Origin: Larimichthys crocea
Lineage: Eukaryota; Chordata; Actinopteri; Sciaenidae
NCBI RefSeq assembly: GCF_000972845.2
Contig: NC_040027.1
Coordinates: 10,593,760 to 10,657,759, forward strand
DNA length: 64,000 nt
Direction of reading: 5' to 3'
The notes below the pieces were generated by a model that saw nothing but the letters and a program-made list of their open reading frames with translations, made no database searches and was not told the origin of the DNA. How positions within the stretch are numbered: the stretch's first letter is position 1; each line of letters begins with the position of its first letter. This document shows positions 13,814 through 24,700 of this stretch, in pieces. The translations under genes were made by a program, and so were the position numbers.

Positions 13814-16087
13814 ATGGACCCTGAGATGGATTCGCAGCTGAAGATCGGTTTCATCGGGGCGGGGAACATGGCGTTCGGCATCGCAAAGGGCATCTTGTCT
13901 GGTGAGTCTGGAGAGAGTTGTTTGAACAGAGCAGAGATGTTTGAAGTAAAGGTGTTAACTGTGTGTTCTCGTTTTAGGAAATGTTCTACCTGTGAATGTC
14001 AAAGTGAGCGCACCCTCCTCCAAGAACCTGGGACGCTTTCAGGTACTTCTTCTACCCTTCTTTGAGGGTTCGAACAGAGACTTGAAAGTTTTGAAAAATG
14101 CTTAATTTTTTTGACTTTTCTCCTTGAGAAATTCTTGATTTTCAACCAAACCTGGCAGAAATATTTTAAGTCTGAAAATGTTTGGTTTGGGTATCTTGAA
14201 TGTGCCTGAAAAATGCTTGAATTTTCCTCTTAAATTTGCACAAACCTTCTTCCTTTGCCTTCCCGTCAGCTCTCAGTAGGATGGGTTGGATCGCAGGACT
14301 GTTCAGGATCATGGTTACTGTTTGTAAGATCGGGTTCCTCGTGAACGGTCGTCCTGTTAACCAATCTAACACAATGCTGACCTTGTTTCTACGGAGTCCT
14401 GCAGCATGTCTATTACCATCACGACCCGTCATAGTTTCCTAGAGCTCAAGGGGACGTCTCCAAATTTCTGGTTTTGTCTGACCAAAGAGGAAAATATGAA
14501 ATCTCACGCTGGTGTAGCTGGAACCGGAGAATGTTTACAGTTCCCACAAGGTCTTAAAGGAAGTTTGTGAGATTGAGGGGGAAAAATCAAGACCATGAGA
14601 GTTTTTGTAAATAGACACGGCCAACTGAAAGTGCTTCGGGTTATTAACACTGCTCCTGTTGTCTTTCAGGAGCTCGGGATCTCCGTCACTCACTCCAACG
14701 TCGAGGTGGTCTGTGGGTCGGACGTGGTTTTTGTAGCAGTCAAACCTCACCTGGTTCCACTAGTTCTCAATGAGATCTCACAACACGTCACTGACCGACA
14801 CATCATCGTGTCTGTTGCAGCAGGAGTGACTCTGTCAACAGTGGAAGAGGTGAGCGACCTACACCACGTGAAGTGTTTTTAAACCTCAGCGCTGTTCTGG
14901 AGTGATCGAAGTCACGTTCTGTTTCTCTCTCTCTCCATCCGAAGCTCCTGCCAGAGAACTCAGTCGCCATCAGGCTGATGCCAAATCTCCCGTGTTTGGT
15001 TCAGGAAGGCGCTCTCCTGTTCGCACGGGGTTCCTACGCCAAACAGGAAGACGGAGCTCTGCTCCGCTCTTTGCTGCACCGCTGTGGTTTGGTGGAGGAG
15101 GGACCTGAAGCCTGGATCGACATCCACACCGGACTGAGCGGGAGCGGAGTCGCTTTTGTGAGTATCCCAGGATTTGTATGCTTAGGTTTGGTCTACTGGT
15201 CCACATCAAATCCTCGGTGAAAATACTGATCCAGTCAGTCTCAGCAAGACAAAATGACAAAATATGAACTCTGCAGACACATTTTTCTCCTCTATATGAT
15301 AACTGACTCATCTCAAGGAAGTTTGAAGTCTTTTTTTAAATGAACTCAAAGGACGCTGAGTCAGCCTCTCTTCTTACTGTAACACGCTAACCTGAACACT
15401 GTTTAGCACATCAACAACCACTGCATGAGTTGCTGTGGCAACAGTCCCGTACGCTGGAGGCACGGCCTTCCAACAGGGGAGCAGGTTTGTCTGTACGAAG
15501 CTGTTCCTCCTCACTCGGATGCACTTCCATCTCTCTGGATTTGATGCTCTTATCATGTCACAGTTTAAATGACTCTTTAAAATCTGAAACTGCTGTAATC
15601 ACATTTCAAACCACAGGTGTGGGCTGGGCTGTGCACATAATGACTGATGCATGTGATTCCTCTCTGCAGGTGTATCTGTTTGCTGAAGCGTTGGCAGAAG
15701 GAGCTGTGAAAATGGGAATGCCCAGTGCTCTGGCACACAGCATCGCCTCTCAGACTGTTCTGGTCAGTCTTACTGTGTGTCAGCAGTTTTAGCATAGCTG
15801 GGCGTACCGTTTAATCTTTTACACTTCATGATTTCTGAACCAAGCTGTCATTGATTTAGTTTCTATTCTTCGCGTTGCAGGGTGCTGGGAGACTGTTACG
15901 TGACTCTGGGAAGCATCCAGCTCAGCTCCGCTCTGAGGTGTGCACCCCGGGCGGAACAACCATCTACGGGCTCCACACCCTGGAACAGGGCGGCGTGAGG
16001 GCGGCGACCATGAGCGCCGTGGAATCTGCCACCGAGAGAGCCCGGGAGCTCGGCCGGAAGTCAGCAGGAGCAGGAAGCAGGAAATGA
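13814..16087 (+). CDS. pycr3: Pyrroline-5-carboxylate reductase 3, 6 coding exons
   Basis: Reduces delta-1-pyrroline-5-carboxylate to proline with NAD(P)H; PYCR3 is the cytosolic isoform linked to ornithine-derived proline. Exons: 13814-13901, 13978-14042, 14670-14849, 14945-15157, 15670-15762 and 15881-16087. They total 846 bases, 281 residues, all in phase; human PYCR3 is about 274. Seen: the N-terminal Rossmann motif [26 protein letters not shown], the cofactor-domain end [30 protein letters not shown], and the P5CR signature [23 protein letters not shown]. The ATG is six bases after an acceptor (ag|atcaaaATG), so an upstream exon must exist. The codons ATC AAA before the ATG are open, which allows an in-frame N-terminal extension. 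The order after gfus and before eef1d matches the human locus. Confidence 0.96.
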
Positions 16088-17857
16088 CAGCTGCTGTTTG
16101 CCTTTTAAATAACCTCCATGGATCTTATTCGAGCCTCTGTGGCTCACAGACAGAACAGACAGCGCCTTTTTCTATTTAACTGACCCGTTTTCTTCTTCGA
16201 CCGGAGCAATTTGTTACGAGCAAGAAGGAGATATCGACTTAATCCTGACACTAACAAGTAAATGATCTGATCCTGTGACTTATTTGAGAGAATGGTTACG
16301 TCTACGTGCACACCAAGTCATCCAGTCCTTTCTGATCGAGGCAGAAATGCAGACAAGACGTCACTCGAATTAGAAACACACCCACAGCTGTGACCAGTCC
16401 ACGGATCTACAGCTACGAAATCCAAACCTGCCTTATGAGCCACGATTGGGTTGTTCTGTGCATGTGTGTGGGGAATGGATGTGAAACGTGTGAATGTATT
16501 TAATTCTATTAAATTATAGTATCAAATGAAGCATAAAACTTTAATTTGGGATCATTAAAGGATGATCGTGTTTGTGCTGCTGCTGCTGCTGCTAGTTTGT
16601 GTCCCAGGTGTACTTTATGGTTTTGTGTATAACACAACGTTCATGATTCTTCGATAAAGCGTCATGTGAACCAGCTTTGTGCATCGTCGCCTTCTGTTTG
16701 TTGGAGTTTTAGTTAATTCTCACTGAGTAGAAGTAATATGAACAAACACAGATCACGTTGAAAAACAGATTCATGACAGCAAAAAGCCAAACACTCAGTA
16801 CTTTAGGGTTTTTTTGCTTTGTTCTGGTTTATATCATCCTAAATAATGAATATTTTGGGCAGTTTGAAGGAAAACAAAATCAAGAAATTCAAGATGAGAA
16901 TATTATTTAAGTGCTCATGTGCGAGCCTGGAACGCAGTTTTTTTCTTTTTACAATATGTTTATTGTCATTTTCTACAACGCAGTAACAATACAGCAGTCT
17001 GAGACTAGAAATACGTCCATCATTTAAAATAATAAACACATTATTTACATGTTCCTTTCAGGTGACGCCTACATACTGCAGCAGCCCTCCTGGCTTGTAG
17101 AAGTTCTAGTTTTGTCTCATTGACCAGATTTGACCCTTCAGGGAGCCAGTTCTGGCCCGCGGGCCGTACATTTGACACCTCTGGACTACAGTAACCTGCT
17201 GGTTCTTTTTAAATCCCAACACAAGGTCCATTTAGCAGCAGTTTTGGAGCTTTTTGATTATATATATATACTGATCTCCATCGACATGTGGAAGGGTCCA
17301 GCTGTCTGTTAGGATGAACTGGGCTGATGAAGATCATGAGATGTGATTGAAATCCCCCCAGATAGCAAATATCTTGGCTGTATTATGGCATACATTTGGC
17401 ATTTTTGGCATTAAGAAAGCCTTTTGGCTTAACTGTGGTATGATTAGGGTTATCCATAATAGATAAGGAGGCGCCAGCAACATATGGCTGAGTTAAAGCA
17501 TGTTTGGGTCCGAGCGGGAACAGCTGATTTGGGGCTCTTCTTGGACATTTATGACTATATTTTGGAAGTCCACACTTTGTTTTGGGTGAATTTTGGCTCC
17601 CTTTTGGTATGATTCTGGCTTTTCTAGACATCCACCCATAACCTTGCCATAATGACAAGCCAGATTTGGGCCAAAGCGAAGCCAAAAGATTTTTGCTTTT
17701 GTCTTCTGTAAAATGTGGAAATGAGTTTTACAGCCACACTAAAGTCAGAGCTGGTCACACAGGGACAAAGGTTGGTTTAATAAATCTCTGTTTTAAGGAG
17801 GTCACAGTTGACCCAGCTCGTTTTACTTTTGTTAAACGTGGTAACATTAATGATTCA
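16088..17857. other. pycr3 3' UTR and intergenic sequence
   Basis: No gene. ATTAAA-like signals lie near 16506 and 16552 and may end the pycr3 transcript. A (ctg)n run occurs at about 16577-16593. At 17130-17195 is a dispersed vertebrate repeat fragment (ggcccgcgggccgtacatttgacacctctgg type). From 17380 to 17660 is a stretch dense in ttttggc/gccaaaa words, probably an old repeat of unknown family. Confidence 0.5.
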
Positions 17858-17943
17858 TCCCTCCACCTCCTCCTCCCTCCTCCTCCACCTCCTCACTCCT
17901 CCTCCTCCTCCTCCTCCACCTCCTCCCTCCTTCCTCCTCGTCA
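17858..17943. repeat. Polypyrimidine (CTC/CCT)n tract upstream of the eef1d start site
   Basis: About 85 bases of tcc/ctc repeats, nearly pure pyrimidine on the plus strand, sit immediately before the inferred first exon. Such mirror-symmetric tracts can be promoter elements. I infer only its position. Confidence 0.7.
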
Positions 17944-18015
17944 CTCTCTTTGGAGCAGCACACACGTTTTATCCACCGGCCTGATCTCACACCGACAAGA
18001 CGACAGCAAACAGCA
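17944..18015 (+). other. Candidate non-coding first exon of eef1d with 5'-TOP-like start
   Basis: The sequence CTCTCTTT begins at 17944 and the exon would end at 18015, before GTAAGT. CpG-rich sequence with repeated gctagc/gctaac words follows (18060-18250). Translation-factor mRNAs often begin with C plus a pyrimidine run (5' TOP), which fits eef1d. The start site itself is inferred, not seen. Confidence 0.5.
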
Positions 18016-21000
18016 GTAAGTAACGTGAACACTGACTGTGCCACTCTTGTGGGTTAGCACCAGGGAACGGAGGGGAGGGGGGGGCTCATTCGGGCGTCCT
18101 GACGCCGGGATTGGTGACCGCTCCGCCGGGCAGCAGGAAGCAGGGAGTCGGCGTGTGTTAGCCGATGCTAGCGGCTAGGTTAGCTCGGCTAACGCGGCTG
18201 TCACGCCGGGTGGACACCGGCTCCTGTGGCCGCTGTGTTTTCTTTTTGACATTTTATATAAAACAGAATTTAAAAACAAAGTGAAGCTTTTATTGTCACA
18301 TTTAAAATCAAACATGATTTGTTTCCGGCGTCGCGTCAAACGCCGAGCGGCTACTTGAAGCCGGCTAAGAGGTTAGCAGCAGGGCGACACCTCGTAATGA
18401 TGACAGCTCCTGTTTCTGCATGAAATCACACGTTTGTCAGCTTTTAATGAGAGTTTGGAGTCTGAACAAGCTGCTGGGATCTCACTGAACACACACTGAT
18501 GATCACAGACAAAGACAATGTGTCCGATGTGTTTAAAATGTGAGATAAAGTGCTGAAATAAGGATTTATACGTGTGTTTAAATGAATGAATGAATGGTAA
18601 GTCAAGCGTCTGGCACGCACAGCACGCTGTACTGCACCCCCACCCATCCTGGGGTGGTGCACTGCATCTGCCCCTGTTGCCCCTGTATGAACTGCCCCCA
18701 TAGGGCATCAATAGGAGAAAACATTATGAATGAATTAAAGGATATTTGGCTGTAAGAAGCAGGATTGTGCACACTTGGCAAAGGTTATTTAAGGTGACGG
18801 CATGGGGATGGATGTGCATATTTGATTAAAAATGGCACAAAGATAACGGATGAGTCATTTTAAGTGTTTTTGCATCAAAGAAATCAGCTGTAACAGGATG
18901 ACTCGGTGTAAAAACAGCAGCCCTGCTGTAAATATGAGGTTGTAATTAAACGTTTGAAGGTTTTATCATCATCGGATCTCACGTTTAAGTCAAAACTAAC
19001 CCAGCTATCTGCATATCTACGCCCTGGTGTGACCCGTCTGTGCAGTACAGCTCCATTGTTGTCCTCAGAGTACTAAACTAGCCACACCGTGCCCTCTGTG
19101 ACCTCTTCTACATTATGATTAACATGCACAGTCTAGTTTATTTTTAGTTAATCCCACACACACACACACGCTGCCAGAAATACTCACAGCAGCACCAAAT
19201 GTGTATTCATGTGCTGCTTAAAATAGTTTCCTCCTCTATTATCCAGCTGTTAAAGGAAATCAAATATTCGTTAAGTCAGTATGAACAGATGTGGAGCACG
19301 GAGAGATCGACCTACAGTGCTGTTGTTTTGTTTTTTAGTGTTTTAAGGGACGTGCTGTCAGTAGATGCTGTGCATGGCTTACGGTCTGCGTACACAGGCG
19401 AGCCGGGGCCTCGTTACAGAATAATAATCCTGTCTTCCTCCTGCTGTGCTCTGTCCCATCTCAGACCTCCTACTTCAGCTTAACTTAAAGGTCCAGTGTT
19501 GTAATATGAAATACAGTATGTGTTAGTATGTTTCCATCAGCCTGAAAACAGTCATTTTTTCTACAGTAGCCCTGAGCGGACAAACCAAACCTTGATCTAG
19601 ATATCAACCTTTTTATTTTTATGTGAATTTGGCTCGGATAGAGCGGGTGCCATCTGCAAACTCACCACTAGGTGTCACCAAATCCCACAGCCCGAACCTT
19701 TTAAGAAGTCCTGACTAAACTTGTAAGCTTGGTTATTGGATCGGGCGCTCGTCCCATCGCCCCGACGCTCCCTGTATCCTTGACGACAGCTGCTCACAAG
19801 CTCGATGTATCAAGCAGATTCAGTTGGCAACTAATTTCCATTGAACATAAGACAATCTATGATTTTAAACATGAGCTCACGTGTGGTTTTATGCTGAGCG
19901 TGTGAAGAGAAAAGCATCCTAACTTCTTCAGTTAGGATGCTTCTTTTAATAGCTTAAATCCCTGTGCTTAGATCAGACGGGACATAAACACAATGTTTCC
20001 ATAATGTCATCCAAAACTGAGATAAGGTTTCAGACTTTCTGTAACGAGGCTCCTGTCATCTAATCTGTCGTCTTGGCTGTCGCCACTAACGTGCTTCAGC
20101 GGCTGATTTGGCTCGAGGGAGGGCAGCAAACGTTCTTTTTTTTTTTGATGACGACGAGGAAAATAAACTGCACCCTAAATGCTTCAGGAGCAGATTGGGA
20201 TGCATCCAAGATGTTGCTTAATATGAGAGGCAGAGTTTCATGTCGGGTATTTAACACGGAGCTTCTTTCCCTTCATCTTGCTTTCAGAATTTGACGAGTA
20301 AGTATTCCTTACAACGCTGACTCTTTCCCCGTTTCCTGTGTAGTGGTTCAGTCTGACTGTTTTTTTTTCATGTGCGAGGTGGTGATTGTTCACTTTCTTT
20401 TCCAATGGCTTGCGGTTAACTGGATGAAAAGAACGCATCGAGCGTTTGACTTTGACACTAGTTTAAGCTCGACACCTTTTTACCGAGGAAGGTGAGTTCA
20501 GAGCTCGAATGAGATTTTCGAATAAACATGAAACAGGAAATGCCTTCCTGAATAAACACTGACAAACATTACTGACGTCCACATGTTGGGACCGTTCATG
20601 GGAACGCATTTCCTGTAAAGCAACAGAATAATGTTATGTCATACAATACGGCATGGTGTGTGCTGTGTGTGGTTTGTTAACAGAGCAAAGCTGAATTAAT
20701 TAGTTTGCTTGCATGAGCATGTCAGTGTTTTCACAGATCCGTCAGCATGTTTTATTTTTTTAAAAGTATATATTTTGCCTTGTCAATCTCTTTTCTTTTT
20801 TTGCATGTTCTTGTGTCGTGTCCGGGTTTGTCAAGTCTTGTTTCTTGTTTTCAAAGTGCAAAATGAAAAGAAATACAAAGAAAACTGTACAACTGTCTCT
20901 AAATTAAGTCATTGTCATCATTTGTTAATTTGTGTACGTTCAGAAGAACAAACTGCATTATTATACACAGCGGCAGGTTATGTTATAATATTATGATGGC

Positions 21001-21797
21001 ACTGCTGAAAGCTCACTGTGCCATTTTATTGTTAAATGGATTATATGGAGTTAATTAATTGGATTTGCCCACCTGGTTAAATATAGCTGTGCTTTTTTTT
21101 CCATACGTATCATAGCAGTGCACGTTAAAAATATACTTCAAAGCAGTCCCACTAACTGCAAATCCAAATCATATCTATAAAATCTAGTATAACATGAAAA
21201 TCTGCAGCATACATACCTCATTTTGTATGCGTCACTTTCCGCGTGCACCGCTATAGCCAAGGCCGTCCTAGTCAAAGTCTAAACTTGAAGTGGAAACCCA
21301 CCAGAAGCGCCCGCTGAGAATACACGATTTCCGATGACCAAAAATGACCAAATCAGAGCAAGTTAACAAAGTCTGGAGGCCGAAACGCTCCTGGTGGGGT
21401 TTGAAGTCGCACGGAGAACAGACCAAAACAGCTTTCCCAGTTATGGAAACTACTCCGTACGTTTACACACACACAAGTGTGAAAGCCGGAGTAAATTTTC
21501 CCTTCCTGGCTCAGCTGGACGCTCTTCTAACTCTGCACTCGATACTAACTCTTGACAAACCATAAACAACATGATTCCATCCACTAAACATTTTAGCTCA
21601 ACTGCATGGGTGTCCTCTAACTTCCTGCATGCTGCTTGTGTTGTAGACTCTGATTTGCAGTGTTAGTAAAAATGAATGACTCAGTGTCAAACACTGAGTC
21701 TGTTAGATAAATCCTTTTGTGTCTCTTCCTGCGTCTCTCTAACTAATCCAAAAGCCTGTACCTGTTATTCTCTCTTTTTTCCTGCAACGGATCAAAG
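18016..21797. other. Large first intron of eef1d
   Basis: Lies between the inferred leader exon and the long-isoform coding exon. The 5' 250 bases are GC-rich. The rest is AT-rich with a (ca)n run at 19151-19168, a 13-bp-arm hairpin at 19912-19942 and no recognisable gene. It ends in a polypyrimidine tract (tctcttttttcctgcaa) whose first downstream AG is at 21796-21797. Confidence 0.5.
19912..19942. other. Perfect hairpin in eef1d intron
   Basis: Left arm 19912-19924 (aagcatcctaact) and right arm 19930-19942 are exact inverse complements of 13 bases around a 5-base loop (tcttc). No gene context beyond the intron. It may be chance or a small repeat remnant. Confidence 0.7.
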
Positions 21798-24700
21798 ATG
21801 ATGTCTAAGAAGATCCCCCAGTGCTCTGCAGTGGATCATTCGGAGAACGATCAGCCTCCCAGCAATTGTCAGGCGGACCGGTCCGCGAGCGCATCACTGG
21901 GGTATAGGATCAAGGCCGAATCGGGTCAAAGAAACGGAGAGACGGCGTCGTCGTCCCCGGAGAGCGGCAGCTTGAACGGAGATGGAAAGCGCAGCGGGAA
22001 AAGCCGCCGCCGCAAGAAACGCTCATCCAACCCCGAGAGTCGCCCCGAGGGGAAGGTCGACGGTAGTAAGACCAAGAATGAGGAGAAGCCAGACAAAAAG
22101 ACCACCCAGCCACCTGACCCCCGTGCTGGGCTGATAGGCCTGCAGTCCGAGTGTGCTAATGTGTGGTTTGAGCGCAGCCTCTATGAGCGAGCCGAGAGCC
22201 TCTACCAGTCCTGGTTGGCGAGCTCCTCCAATGGGACCACCCAATCCAAACGTTCACCTTCAGCCCCAGGGAAAGCCTCAAAGTCCCCACCCGCTGTGGC
22301 TCCATCTTCCTCAGGACCGGCGTGCCACCACGGCGATCAGGTGGCCTGCCACCATGTCGTTCAGGCCGTGTGGGTGAACAAGACGTCCTTTGACCAAGCA
22401 GAACGCCGCTTTGTTGAAGAATCCATGCTGTCCATTCCAAACTCTCTGAACCTCCCATTGCAGCCTAACCGCTCCATCACACCCAGAACGCCCGACGAAG
22501 GTTATCAGTCTCTAGCTCCGACTCCTGCAACCCCCGTCATCCAAGAAGCAGCTGCCACTCCAACCAATAGACAGTCGATTAACGGGCTGCCCCGCATTCC
22601 CGTGGAACTGCTCAGAGATGTGTGGCTGGAGAAGCCGCTGTACGACCGCGCCGAAGCAGCCTTCTACCAAAACCTGTACGGTAACAACTCCAAACGGTCC
22701 AGCTGTGCCTCCACTACCAGAAGTAGCGACCACCCTCAAAGCCTTGTAGAAGAAGAAGAAGAGGAGGAGGAAGATGAGGATGTGGCGGCAGCAGCAGCGG
22801 CGGCGGAAAAACGGGTGGTCCCACCGGGTAAAGCAGAGGTCTTCCATGCTCTGCTCCCCATTCAGGAGGAAGAGGAGCCAGCCGAGGTCCCCGAGAAGGA
22901 AGAGGCGGCATCGGGCTCCGGAGTCCGCTACTTCGTCCACCCCGACAGCGAGCGGGTGTGGCTGGACAAGTGGCGGTATGACGCTGCGGAGAGCCGTTTC
23001 CATGGTCACAGTGGGCGTGAAGAGGTGGTGGTGAAGAAGGGTCGGAGGCCGGAAGCGGCGTCAGTCGCCTCCGCCGCCCCACTGAGGGACAAGTATGACC
23101 AAACCGGGAGAATGGAGCCGCTGCAGATGTTTCAGTTTTATCTTTCATTGGTTTTTCTGTTGTTGTTTCTTTGAATGCCTGAACATTTTTCTTTTGGTTC
23201 ATCTTGTTTGTTTGTTTTTTCATTCATCTTGGTTCATTTGTTCTTTTCTCCTTCAGGTCTGTTGTATGACTGTCGTCCGTCTGAACCACTGTTGTGTTTT
23301 TTGCCACTTTAACTTCATTTAAAGTTTCGTTTGCACAGTTGCGTTGGGATGTTCTATTTGTGGGAATTGTAGATAAATAATCATACAATTTAAGATTTTA
23401 CAGCTAATAACTGATAAAGATAAATCACACATTGGGTGATCTTTAAGTAGTAATACACATTATTTTTGTCCTTTTCCCCTGACCTCCTGTGTCCTGTTCA
23501 TACATCCCTCTCTTGTCCTTCCTTGTCCTCTCCCCTGTAGCACCATGAGTTCATTGGACTTTCTGGCCCAGGAGAAGATCTGGTTTGACAAAACTCGCTA
23601 CGACGAGGCAGAGAGACGCTTTTATGAGCGCGTGAACGGCCCCACGCAACCAACACAGGTACCTACACAGTCTCAGGGGGTCACGATTGGGAAAAACAGC
23701 TCGACTTGAACGTCGAACGTTGACTCCTGTTCGTTTTTCTTTAAGGATGTTGGCGCTAACACCATTCTGCAAGACATTGCCCGAGCCCGAGAGAACATCC
23801 AGAAATCTCTAGCAGGGGTGAGTGAACGCTGCGTGCCGTATCTGACCTCTTATCTCACATTCTCCACTTGTACTACTGTGTGTGCAGCCTGAGCAATCAA
23901 AGTCGCACTTGACCTACTCTGTGCAACACGTTGCCTTAAAGGTCGGGTATGTAGGACGTGTGTTCAAGACACGTGTTAACTCCATGAACGTCAAACTGGA
24001 GCTCAGCCAGAGTTGCTGTATCTGTTTATTTCTGTTGTGAATCTGCCTCCTCTTCACATCTTCACACCTAAAGCTTCATTTGGAAACATTTACTGATGAT
24101 AATCTGAACATTAATATTGAAAAACCTGCTCAAAAGTTTAAAAAAAGTACCTGCAGCTGCATAAATATTACACTAAATGAAACTTTCAATTAGAAGTACG
24201 CACTCTGCTGATCTGTTCACCTTCAAAACGGAATAATTAACATCAAGGACGATTATTGTGGCACCTTAAATCATGTTTTGTACCTCTAACAGTGACAGAA
24301 AAGGCAGTAGGTTTGTTTTAATGGTTGCATATAAATGAACTTTCCAGTAGAAGTTTGGTGCTCAGCTGAAATCTTCCCTCCCGCCTCTACGGCCTCTCTC
24401 TTTGGTCGCCCTCTTTGCTTTCAGTTTTATGTTTCCTCAGTAGGACCTCTGCAGCATTTACTTCATCCAGTTCTGTTCCTCCTTCCCGCCCTCCTTCATG
24501 CTTCAAATCCCCTCTTTCCACCCCTCAGCTGAAGAAAACACTGTGTAACAGACCCTCTGCTCAACCTCCTCCGAGCCAGCAGTCTCAGCTTGTAAGTGCC
24601 GCCTTGTGTGTCCCCCGGAAGCACCTCGCTGACATCCCAGCTCGAGTTATTAGAGTTCAGACATTAGTCTGCTTTTAGATGACTGTGTTGCAGACCCCGT

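Noticed and set aside
22023..23223. Antisense and alternative-frame open frames across the eef1d long exon
   Set aside because: They are shadows of a long, GC-rich, compositionally biased true exon. None shows a domain, and the sense frame matches eEF1B-delta-L.
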